From Tissierellia bacterium (GTDB taxonomy: Bacteria; Bacillota_A; Clostridia; Tissierellales; Peptoniphilaceae), in assembly GCA_012513395.1 (NCBI GenBank), contig JAAZCH010000013.1:1-5067 (forward strand): a stretch of 5,067 nucleotides of DNA, in the 5' to 3' direction. This document shows positions 1 through 5,067 of the stretch, piece after piece. The translations under genes and the position numbers were made by a program. Numbering within the stretch: the first letter of the stretch is position 1; each line of letters starts with the position of its first letter. The notes beneath the pieces were generated by a model. It saw only the letters and a program-made list of their open reading frames with translations, did not search any database and was not told the DNA's origin.

Positions 1-1
1 C

Positions 2-607
2 TTTTTAAAAGAAAAACAAAGTACAGTAGAGATGCCAGAAATTCGCAAGTATATAGAATATACATTTGGAAATGGCTTTTTGTTTAATACCAGTAACGAT
101 GGTATAGTTGTATTTTTGCCATTGGAAAAAGAAGATGTTAAAGAGCTAGTTAAAAAAATAGATAAAAAGTTTAATTCAGAATACCCTCAAATTAAGATTG
201 GGATTTCACTAAAAAAAGATAGTTTTAAAAAATTACAAATTGCCCTTGATGAATCTAAACAAATTGCCAAAATAGCAAGTGAAAAAATATCGTTTTTAGA
301 AGAACTTCCTGGGGAAAGGTTTTTACTAGATGCAGCAGAAAATGAAGAAATCATGGGATATTTTAAAAATTTAATCGATAGCATAAAAACTTATGATGAG
401 GAGCATGGTACGGAATTATTAAAAACATTAAACACTTATGTTGCCAATGACTTGAAAAGACAAAAAACAGCTGAAATTATGCATATTCATATAGAGACTT
501 TAAGATATAGACTAAATAAAGTAGAAGAACTTATAGGTTTAAAATTAAATAACAGTAAAGATCTTATGACGATTTTGATAGCCAATGAACTTAATCTCTA
601 TTTATAA
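2..607 (+). CDS. PucR/CdaR-family transcriptional regulator, C-terminal part (5' end outside window)
   Basis: The frame is open from base 2, and the first Met codon (32) has no convincing Shine-Dalgarno site, so this is the end of a longer protein; family members usually run to several hundred residues. Counting from the Met at 32, residues about 50-85 (KIGISLKKDSFKKLQIALDE) resemble the GGDEF-like middle domain of CdaR/PucR regulators, in the usual 'iGiS...l..S..eA..a' pattern. Residues about 128-190 are the typical PucR C-terminal helix-turn-helix, with LLKTLNTYVAND, then TAEIMHIHIETLRYRLNKVE and an end like ELIGLKL. This domain binds DNA. Members of the family commonly control nearby catabolic or transport genes in response to a metabolite. 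The neighbour downstream is an OPT transporter, so local control of it is a reasonable inference. The ligand-sensing N-terminus is not visible. The family call is firm; target and effector are unknown. Confidence 0.88.
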   Translation, partial: FLKEKQSTVEMPEIRKYIEYTFGNGFLFNTSNDGIVVFLPLEKEDVKELVKKIDKKFNSEYPQIKIGISLKKDSFKKLQIALDESKQIAKIASEKISFLEELPGERFLLDAAENEEIMGYFKNLIDSIKTYDEEHGTELLKTLNTYVANDLKRQKTAEIMHIHIETLRYRLNKVEELIGLKLNNSKDLMTILIANELNLYL

Positions 608-626
608 TGTAAGATGTTAAATTATG

Positions 627-654
627 ACTTCTCATAAAAATGAGGAGTTTTTTT
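627..654 (+). terminator. Intrinsic terminator after the PucR-type regulator
   Basis: A 9-bp stem (ACTTCTCAT at 627-635 with ATGAGGAGT at 640-648, one T-G wobble) closes an AAAA loop. The 3' arm runs into seven T residues (648-654). It lies 20 bases after the regulator stop codon, so the regulator and the transporter are probably separate transcription units, or linked only by read-through. Confidence 0.87.
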
Positions 655-706
655 CTGTTTATCTCCTATATTATTATAAAATCTATTTTAATATAATTAA
701 TTAAAT

Positions 707-710
707 GGGG
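707..710 (+). promoter_or_regulatory. Shine-Dalgarno site GGGG that selects the TTG start of the transporter
   Basis: GGGG ends seven bases before TTG 718. The nearer ATG at 713 is only two bases from GGGG and reads six codons to a stop. In the transporter frame a stop occurs at 694-696 and no better start lies between. TTG 718 is therefore the only sensible start. A TATAAT word at 692-697 could be a -10 element, but no good -35 was found and the DNA is very AT-rich, so it is not called as a promoter. Confidence 0.65.
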
Positions 711-717
711 ATATGAA

Positions 718-2268
718 TTGGATAGAAAATTGAAAAGAGTATCAGCTTTTGAACCCCCTATTTTGATAATAGGGAGTTTACTTGCGGTTTTGTCTTCTAT
801 AATTTGTATGCAAATTATAGGTAGAGTAGGAGTGACACCTAATACTTCTTTAATAGGGGCAATAGTCGCTATGATTATTGCAAGAATTCCTTTAGAGATA
901 TTTTCAAGTTTTAAGAATTTAGAAAGGCAAAATTTATTACAGACATCTGTATCTAGTGCGGGATTTTCTGCGGCTAATTGTGCATTTTTATCTTTTGGTA
1001 TTTTTTACATAATGGGTGAGACTCGTTTTCTAATACCTATGGCAGTTGGTGTATTTATGGGCGTAGTTATTTCTATTCAAGTATTGGGAAATATCTTTGA
1101 TTCTAGTATATTTCCTGCCCAAGAAGCTTGGCCTCCAGGTGTTGCCACATCAAATACGATATTAGCAGGGGACCAAGGTGGAGAAAAAGGCAAAAGATTA
1201 ATCCAAGGATTATTAACAGGTGCATTTGCAAGTTATTTAGGTCTTCCGGCAGCAGGTATAGGAATAGTATTTATTGCAAATATTTATTCTATGGTAGCCT
1301 TGGGCACGGGATTGTTTCTTCGTGGATATTCGACCTTAATATTTAGTATGGACTTAGGCAGTACATATATACCCCATGGAATCATGATTGGAGCAGGCAT
1401 AATGGCTTTAATCCAATCTATTATGGTAATTACAAAAAAAGATAATAATAACAAAAAAAGTTTTAATTTAACAGTAAGTGCCAGTAGAACAAAAATTATA
1501 TTAACTAGATCAATTTTGGCATACATCATTTGTTCAATTGTATTAGCGTTGATAACTGGCGTAAATCAGAGAATGGTGATGTCAAAAGTAATATTGTGGA
1601 TAATATGGTCTACTATATCTGCTACATCTACTATGTTGTTGGTGGGCATGGCTGCTATGCATTCTGGCTGGTTTCCTGCCTTTGCAATAACTACTATATT
1701 CATGACAATTGGAATCTTTTTAGGCTTTGATGCCATATCTTTAGCTGTTTTAACGGGTTTTATTTCCTCTGTAGGTCCGTGTTTTGCCGATATGGGCTAT
1801 GACTTAAAATCTGGATGGATATTAAGAGGAAGTGGAGAAGATATCAATCGGGAAATTCATGGTAGGAAACAGCAAGTAATTAGTGAGACAATTGGAGCAC
1901 TTATAGGCATAGGAGTTGCATTACTTTCTATGAATATTTATTTTAATCACAATATTATTCCCCCTGTTAGCAAAGTGTTTGCAACAACAGTACAAGCTTC
2001 AGCGGACACTTCCCTTATAGGTACCCTTATTATTTGGGCTATTCCAGGATTAATTCTTCAATTAATCGGAGGAAATACAAATATGCTGGGTGTGCTGTTC
2101 GCCACAGGACTTTTAATAGACAATCCTATATACGGAATTGGAGTTCTAATTGCAGTAATAGCAAGAATTATTTTTGGAAATAAATTTATGGAAATTAGAG
2201 ATGCTGGATTGATAGCTGGAGATGGATTATATGGATTTTTTTCTACACTATTCCAAGCAATTTTCTAA
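718..2268 (+). CDS. OPT-superfamily (oligopeptide/YSL-type) membrane transporter
   Basis: This is a complete 516-residue, very hydrophobic protein with roughly 12-14 likely membrane segments by eye, broken by a charged loop near residues 239-258 (KKDNNNKKSF). OPT-like signatures occur in order. QNLLQTSVSSAGFSAAN (71-87) matches the conserved 'N..Q..aSAG.s.a' helix. FPAQEAWPPGVATSNTILAG (132-151) sits where the family has its 'P.g.a.a..l.a' loop. FADMGYDLKSGWILRGS (356-372) matches the 'D...DlK.Gyllg..p' loop. The last 30 residues, with RDAGLIAGDGLYG (494-506), match the family's closing 'aaGliaGe.l.G'. The family uses secondary transport to import small peptides, peptide-like compounds or metal chelates across the cytoplasmic membrane. 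Start is TTG, supported by GGGG at 707-710. The PucR-type regulator upstream suggests inducible uptake of a nutrient. The substrate cannot be assigned. No frameshift or truncation is seen; length is slightly short for the family but both ends look intact. Confidence 0.82.
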   Translation: MDRKLKRVSAFEPPILIIGSLLAVLSSIICMQIIGRVGVTPNTSLIGAIVAMIIARIPLEIFSSFKNLERQNLLQTSVSSAGFSAANCAFLSFGIFYIMGETRFLIPMAVGVFMGVVISIQVLGNIFDSSIFPAQEAWPPGVATSNTILAGDQGGEKGKRLIQGLLTGAFASYLGLPAAGIGIVFIANIYSMVALGTGLFLRGYSTLIFSMDLGSTYIPHGIMIGAGIMALIQSIMVITKKDNNNKKSFNLTVSASRTKIILTRSILAYIICSIVLALITGVNQRMVMSKVILWIIWSTISATSTMLLVGMAAMHSGWFPAFAITTIFMTIGIFLGFDAISLAVLTGFISSVGPCFADMGYDLKSGWILRGSGEDINREIHGRKQQVISETIGALIGIGVALLSMNIYFNHNIIPPVSKVFATTVQASADTSLIGTLIIWAIPGLILQLIGGNTNMLGVLFATGLLIDNPIYGIGVLIAVIARIIFGNKFMEIRDAGLIAGDGLYGFFSTLFQAIF

Positions 2269-2429
2269 AAACCAAATAATATACCGCCTTAAATGGCAAG
2301 ACTAAATATGTTAATAAGGGCCACTACTATCAAGATCCAAGCTAGTAACGACGACTTAACATCAGAATTATATTTTGACGAAGTTGAGAATGGATTAAGT
2401 TCTTGTGCTATTCAAGTAAATGTCTTCAA

Positions 2430-2531
2430 ACCCCAATGAGACGAATGATAGCATAAATCTACCCCCAGAAACTAATTTCACCCCAATGGAATTAGTTGAA
2501 CTAAGGAAATGAAATTCTCAGATACCCCAAT
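2430..2531 (+). repeat. Three direct copies of ACCCCAAT
   Basis: ACCCCAATG occurs at 2430-2438 and 2480-2488, and ACCCCAAT again at 2524-2531, with starts 50 and 44 bases apart. Such C-runs are unusual in DNA this AT-rich. A related C5 run is at 2462-2466. The first two copies fall in hairpin loops closed by CA/TG pairs; the third sits inside a longer enclosed loop. Confidence 0.6.
2470..2497. repeat. Stem-loop with an 11-bp stem and CCCCAA loop
   Basis: AACTAATTTCA (2470-2480) pairs with TGGAATTAGTT (2487-2497) through ten Watson-Crick pairs and one T-G wobble, leaving loop CCCCAA (2481-2486). Two alternative pairings compete with it: AATTTCA (2474-2480) with TGAAATT (2510-2516), and TTAG (2492-2495) with CTAA (2501-2504). 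The segment could therefore switch between folds if transcribed. No T-run follows, so it is not a terminator. Confidence 0.6.
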
Positions 2532-2567
2532 CACTTCATTGTGGAGTCAATGTCGAATAATGGCTGT

Positions 2568-2596
2568 TACAATTTGTTTCCCTTATACAAATTGTA
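2568..2596. repeat. Perfect 10-bp inverted repeat
   Basis: TACAATTTGT (2568-2577) and ACAAATTGTA (2587-2596) are perfect reverse complements around a 9-base loop (TTCCCTTAT). A wobble (T2567-G2597) and a G-C pair (2566-2598) extend the stem to 12. No T-tract follows. It could be an RNA hairpin, an operator-like site, or part of a mobile-element end. Confidence 0.6.
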
Positions 2597-2634
2597 GCTA
2601 TGTATCTGAAATGTTGTGGCTTTTATTTATAAAT

Positions 2635-2663
2635 GTAATCCAAAAATTTGGGTTACTTTTTTT
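2635..2663 (+). terminator. Strong intrinsic terminator upstream of recQ
   Basis: GTAATCCAA (2635-2643) pairs with TTGGGTTAC (2648-2656) over nine pairs (one T-G wobble), with an AAAT loop and seven T residues immediately after (2657-2663). The minus strand has no equivalent T-run, so the direction is +. It ends whatever transcript crosses 2269-2634 and separates it from recQ. It lies inside the longest open frame of recQ, which argues that this part of the frame is not translated. Confidence 0.85.
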
Positions 2664-2678
2664 ATATATATATTTATC

Positions 2679-2706
2679 TTCAAAAAAAATATACATAGGG
2701 TATAAT
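2679..2706 (+). promoter_or_regulatory. recQ: Probable sigma-A promoter of recQ
   Basis: A consensus -10 TATAAT (2701-2706) is preceded by TTCAAA (2679-2684, four of six matches to TTGACA) at a 16-base spacing. Transcription would begin near 2712-2714, just after the terminator at 2635-2663 and 23-25 bases before the TTG start of recQ. AT-rich DNA makes such matches common, but the position between terminator and gene supports it. Confidence 0.55.
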
Positions 2707-2726
2707 AAAAATATGACATTTAAAGT

Positions 2727-2732
2727 AGGTGA
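2727..2732 (+). promoter_or_regulatory. recQ: Shine-Dalgarno site AGGTGA deciding the recQ start
   Basis: AGGTGA can pair fully with UCACCU of the 16S rRNA tail. Its AGG ends seven bases before TTG 2737, a normal aligned spacing. The alternative ATG 2713 has only AGGG ending 12 bases upstream, and that site would lie upstream of the predicted transcription start. Confidence 0.6.
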
Positions 2733-2736
2733 ATTA

Positions 2737-4872
2737 TTGAATATAGAACAAATACTTCAAAAGTATTTTGGATTTGAAGATTTTAGACCGAATCAAAGAC
2801 AAATAATAGAATGTATTTTAGAAGGGAAAGATTTACTAGGAGTATTACCTACAGGTGGAGGTAAATCCTTGTGTTATCAGCTCCCAGCCCTAGTTTTTAA
2901 AGATTTAACGATAGTTATTTCTCCTTTGATTTCTCTTATGAAGGATCAGGTGGATTCATTGAGAGAGCAAGGAATTAAAGCGGAGTTATTAAACTCCACT
3001 CTTTCTATTGATGAAATGAAACAAATAGAAACAAAGGTAGAAAAGGGCGAAGTTAAAATATTGTATATTGCACCTGAAAGACTGGACTCAGATTATTTTA
3101 TTAATTGGATTAATAGGTTTAATATATCTCTCTTGGCGATAGATGAGGCTCATTGTGTAAGCCAATGGGGACATGATTTTAGACCTAGTTACAGAAAAAT
3201 TAGTTATTTTATTACAAGACTGAAAAAAAGACCGATAGTAGTGGCGTTTACTGCAACAGCTACGGAAAAAATCAGAGAAGATATCGTAAATTTTTTAGAG
3301 TTAGATAATCCTAAAATTTTTATTGGATCTTTCGATAGGTCAAATATTCAATTTATTATAGAAGAGCCCAAGTCAAAAAATCAATATTTATTGAACAATT
3401 TAGATGACAAAGAATCTACAATAATTTATGCAAATACGAGAAAAAATGTAGACAGTATTTATGAATTATTAAAAAGTAAAAACTATCCGGTAGAAAAATA
3501 CCATGCTGGCATGAACAATGATGACAGAAAAAAATCCCAAGACAATTTTATAATGGATAGAGCTAAAATTATAGTAGCAACTAATGCATTTGGAATGGGA
3601 ATAGACAAACCCGATGTGAGAAAAGTTATCCATTACAATATGCCCAAGGATTTAGAAAGCTATTATCAAGAAGCTGGAAGAGGAGGACGAGATGGTTTAG
3701 AGTCCAAAGCTATAATGTTATTTTCCAAAGGGGATATAATAACAGCTAAGTTTCTAATCTCACAAGGCGAAGATCCTTACAGCGCGGCTAGATTACAAGA
3801 TATGATAGGATACTCAAATACTATAAATTGTTTGAGGCAATATATCTTAAACTATTTTGGGGAAGATTATCCTAAACCTTGTATGAACTGCTCTTCTTGT
3901 TTAGAAGATTTTGAATTAATAGATATGACCAAAGAGGCGCAGATGGCTTTGTCTTGTATAATAAGAATGGAACAGAGATTTGGAGCAGGTTTGGTTTGTA
4001 ATGTGTTAAGAGGTAGTAAAGCGCAGAAAGTAATAGATTGGAAATTTGATAAGCTTTCAACCTATGGACTTTTGAAAGATTATTCTCAAAGTGCTGTCCT
4101 AGATTTATTAAATTCTTTAACGGCAGAAAATTACCTTTCACCTGACGAACATGGAGCGCTAAAGTTAAAAAAGTCTTCTTTGGCCTTGTTAAAAGGTGAG
4201 GAGAAGTTTTATATAAAATACAGAGAAGAAAAATCTGAAGGAGAAAAAGACAAAAAGAATATATCTTCTAAATATCCTGAATTATTTGAAAAACTTAGAG
4301 AACTTCGCTTGGAAATTTCAAAAGAAAAAGCAATACCACCATACGTAATTTTTCATGACTCTTCTTTGATAGAAATGTCCAACAAATTACCAACAACAGA
4401 TGGAGAATTTTTAAATATAAGTGGAGTAGGAAAGGCTAAGTGTGAAAATTATGGAGAATCTTTTATGGAGATAATAATAGACTATATGCATGAAGAAGGC
4501 ATAGAAAAAATGAATTCTGTAGTAGATTCTTCAGATCAAGTTAAAGATAAAATGAATATAAGAATTGGCATTTCTGATTATACGACTTTTAAATTATACG
4601 AACAAGGAATGGATATTGAAGAAATTGCAACTGAAAGAAATATAAGTACTAGAACTGTAAGAAATCATCTTTACAATTTGGCGATAGGAGGATTGCTGAA
4701 GGAATTTATATCTAATGTAGAAGAATGGAAGAAAAAAGAGATTCTAGAAGCAATTAAAGAGGTGGGAATGACGTTTTTAAATCCGATTAAATCGAAGATT
4801 TCAGATGAAATTAGCTATGAAGAAATACGGGAAGTCATCATAATGGAAATAGTAGAAAATAACGGGGAATAA
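2737..4872 (+). CDS. recQ: RecQ-family ATP-dependent DNA helicase with C-terminal HTH domain
   Basis: This is a 3'-5' superfamily 2 helicase acting in recombinational repair and stalled-fork processing. Numbering from TTG 2737 (711 residues): YFGFEDFRPNQ (10-20) is the RecQ motif 0, LPTGGGKS (37-44) is Walker A, ISPLISLMKDQ (61-71) is motif Ia, DEAH (136-139) is Walker B, FTATAT (171-176) is motif III, ATNAFGMGIDKPDVR (281-295) is motif V, and QEAGRGGRDG (311-320) is motif VI. Zinc-binding cysteines are 365, 382, 385 and 388. A winged-helix RQC region spans about 395-490 and an HRDC domain about 512-590. Residues about 605-700 form an extra helix-turn-helix (YEQGMDIEEIATERNISTRT), as in Bacillus/Clostridium RecQ, which makes it about 100 residues longer than the E. 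coli form. All key residues are intact. The frame is open back to ATG 2509, but a terminator and promoter lie in between. TTG 2737 gives the standard N-terminus MNIEQILQKYFGF; ATG 2713 is the alternative. Confidence 0.95.
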   Translation: MNIEQILQKYFGFEDFRPNQRQIIECILEGKDLLGVLPTGGGKSLCYQLPALVFKDLTIVISPLISLMKDQVDSLREQGIKAELLNSTLSIDEMKQIETKVEKGEVKILYIAPERLDSDYFINWINRFNISLLAIDEAHCVSQWGHDFRPSYRKISYFITRLKKRPIVVAFTATATEKIREDIVNFLELDNPKIFIGSFDRSNIQFIIEEPKSKNQYLLNNLDDKESTIIYANTRKNVDSIYELLKSKNYPVEKYHAGMNNDDRKKSQDNFIMDRAKIIVATNAFGMGIDKPDVRKVIHYNMPKDLESYYQEAGRGGRDGLESKAIMLFSKGDIITAKFLISQGEDPYSAARLQDMIGYSNTINCLRQYILNYFGEDYPKPCMNCSSCLEDFELIDMTKEAQMALSCIIRMEQRFGAGLVCNVLRGSKAQKVIDWKFDKLSTYGLLKDYSQSAVLDLLNSLTAENYLSPDEHGALKLKKSSLALLKGEEKFYIKYREEKSEGEKDKKNISSKYPELFEKLRELRLEISKEKAIPPYVIFHDSSLIEMSNKLPTTDGEFLNISGVGKAKCENYGESFMEIIIDYMHEEGIEKMNSVVDSSDQVKDKMNIRIGISDYTTFKLYEQGMDIEEIATERNISTRTVRNHLYNLAIGGLLKEFISNVEEWKKKEILEAIKEVGMTFLNPIKSKISDEISYEEIREVIIMEIVENNGE
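4864..4867 (+). promoter_or_regulatory. Shine-Dalgarno site of the glycosylase gene, inside the end of recQ
   Basis: GGGG within the last recQ codons ends six bases before ATG 4874. The overlap of this site with recQ, and a one-base gap between stop and start, indicate translational coupling. Confidence 0.6.
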
Positions 4873-4873
4873 T

Positions 4874-5067
4874 ATGTATTTTAAATATGGCAAAGAAGAA
4901 ATGGAATATCTATCCAGTAGATGTGCAAAGATGGCACAAGTAATAGAAAAAGCAGGTTTTATAAAAAGAGAAACTATGCCAGAATTATTTCCATCTTTGA
5001 TTCAAAAAATTATTGGACAACAAATATCTACAGCAGCTCAAATCACTATAACGAAGAGAATGAATGA
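4874..5067 (+). CDS. AlkA-like DNA-3-methyladenine glycosylase (HhH-GPD), N-terminal part, cut by window end
   Basis: Sixty-four codons are visible before the window ends in frame. Residues 36-64 (PELFPSLIQKIIGQQISTAA onward) match the first conserved block of HhH-GPD base-excision glycosylases of the AlkA/3-methyladenine type, with the hallmark 'l..Ii.QQiS..aA..i..r'. Such enzymes cut damaged or alkylated bases from DNA. The helix-hairpin-helix and the catalytic aspartate of the family lie beyond the window, so activity cannot be confirmed. The N-terminus lacks the long TBP-like extension of E. coli AlkA, which fits the shorter 'glycosylase 2' branch. The start ATG is one base after the recQ stop and has GGGG six bases upstream, so the gene is very likely co-transcribed and translationally coupled with recQ. 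No nearby promoter or terminator is seen between the two. Confidence 0.8.
   Translation, partial: MYFKYGKEEMEYLSSRCAKMAQVIEKAGFIKRETMPELFPSLIQKIIGQQISTAAQITITKRMN

Larger units (their letters stand above)
2269..2634. other. Gene-free structured intergenic stretch, possible small RNA or mobile-element remnant
   Basis: No protein gene with a ribosome-binding site and family resemblance was found here. A 47-codon frame at 2293-2436 (+) has no Shine-Dalgarno site. On the minus strand 2289-2411 reads 40 codons ending in a hydrophobic stretch (LLAWILIVVALINIFSLAI), but it has no start codon with a ribosome site. Base composition looks richer in C and in words such as ACGACGAC than the flanking genes. 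The right half (2421-2597) is packed with stem-loops and C-runs, described separately. Possible readings are an independent structured RNA ending at the terminator at 2635-2663, a long 3' UTR of the transporter, or the non-coding end of a lost insertion element. The sequence alone does not decide between them. Confidence 0.5.
2421..2663 (+). ncRNA. Candidate small structured RNA with C-rich loops (speculative)
   Basis: Seen on the + strand: a stem-loop at 2422-2442 (GTCT-t-CA with TG-AGAC, loop AACCCCAA); a C-run at 2462-2466 in a minimal TCT/AGA hairpin; an 11-bp stem-loop at 2470-2497 with loop CCCCAA; a third ACCCCAAT at 2524-2531 enclosed by AATGAA (2508-2513) and TTCATT (2535-2540); a perfect 10-bp hairpin at 2568-2596; and an intrinsic terminator at 2635-2663. 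A weak promoter-like pair lies just upstream: TTGAGA at 2384-2389, 19 bases, then TGC-TATTCA with the -10 at 2409-2414, which would start RNA near 2421. C-rich single-stranded loops are known in Gram-positive regulatory RNAs that pair with G-rich ribosome-binding sites. Calling this an RNA gene is inference. It could equally be transporter 3' UTR or insertion-element debris. Confidence 0.3.

Noticed and set aside
692..703. TATAAT and a TAATTAATTA palindrome upstream of the transporter
   Set aside because: No matching -35 element was found, and such words are expected by chance in this AT-rich DNA.
713..733. Six-codon ATG frame overlapping the transporter start
   Set aside because: The ribosome site is only two bases away, too close for efficient initiation, and a peptide of six residues has no support.
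1284..1529. 81-codon minus-strand frame inside the transporter gene
   Set aside because: Antisense shadow of a hydrophobic coding region, with no ribosome site or promoter.
2289..2411. 40-codon minus-strand frame with a hydrophobic C-terminal stretch
   Set aside because: No start codon with a ribosome site; at most a decayed fragment. Kept only as a remark on the gap.
2293..2436. 47-codon + strand frame in the gap
   Set aside because: No ribosome-binding site and no recognisable domain; it ends in the repeat region.
2509..2712. N-terminal extension of about 68 residues on RecQ
   Set aside because: It contains an intrinsic terminator and lies upstream of a promoter, has no RecQ resemblance, and its ATG 2509 has only a weak AGGA upstream.
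3872..4141. 89-codon minus-strand frame inside recQ
   Set aside because: Antisense shadow lying over the zinc-binding and winged-helix coding region.
1..5067. CRISPR array, tRNA, rRNA or intact insertion sequence
   Set aside because: No regular repeat-spacer pattern, cloverleaf, rRNA segment or transposase frame was seen on either strand.

Overview
The window is AT-rich chromosomal DNA, with A/T-ending codons, many AGA and ATA codons, GGGG- or AGGTGA-type Shine-Dalgarno sites and short T-tailed intrinsic terminators. Together with the gene types this points to a low-GC Gram-positive anaerobe of the Clostridia/Tissierellia kind. That assignment is inference from style and protein families, since no rRNA or other marker is present. 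Every gene is on the + strand.

Left part (1-2268): the 3' end of a PucR/CdaR-type transcription regulator (cut by the window edge), a clear intrinsic terminator, then a complete OPT-superfamily membrane transporter that starts at TTG. The regulator next to the transporter suggests that it controls uptake of a small peptide, amino-acid derivative or similar nutrient. The substrate cannot be read from the sequence.

Middle part (2269-2736): about 470 bases without a convincing protein gene, and the least ordinary stretch of the window. It holds three copies of an ACCCCAAT word, two of them in the loops of good stem-loops and the third more loosely enclosed. It also has a further C-run, a perfect 10-bp inverted repeat, and a strong + strand terminator at 2635-2663. 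It could be a small structured RNA with C-rich loops, a long structured 3' UTR of the transporter, or the non-coding remnant of an insertion element. A sigma-A-like promoter follows at 2679-2706.

Right part (2737-5067): a RecQ-family DNA helicase with the full helicase, zinc-binding, winged-helix and HRDC set plus an extra C-terminal helix-turn-helix domain. One base after its stop begins a gene for an AlkA-like (HhH-GPD) DNA glycosylase, cut by the window end. These two look like a translationally coupled DNA-repair pair. The longest open frame for recQ begins at 2509, but the terminator and promoter lie inside that extension, so the real start is placed at TTG 2737 (alternative ATG 2713).
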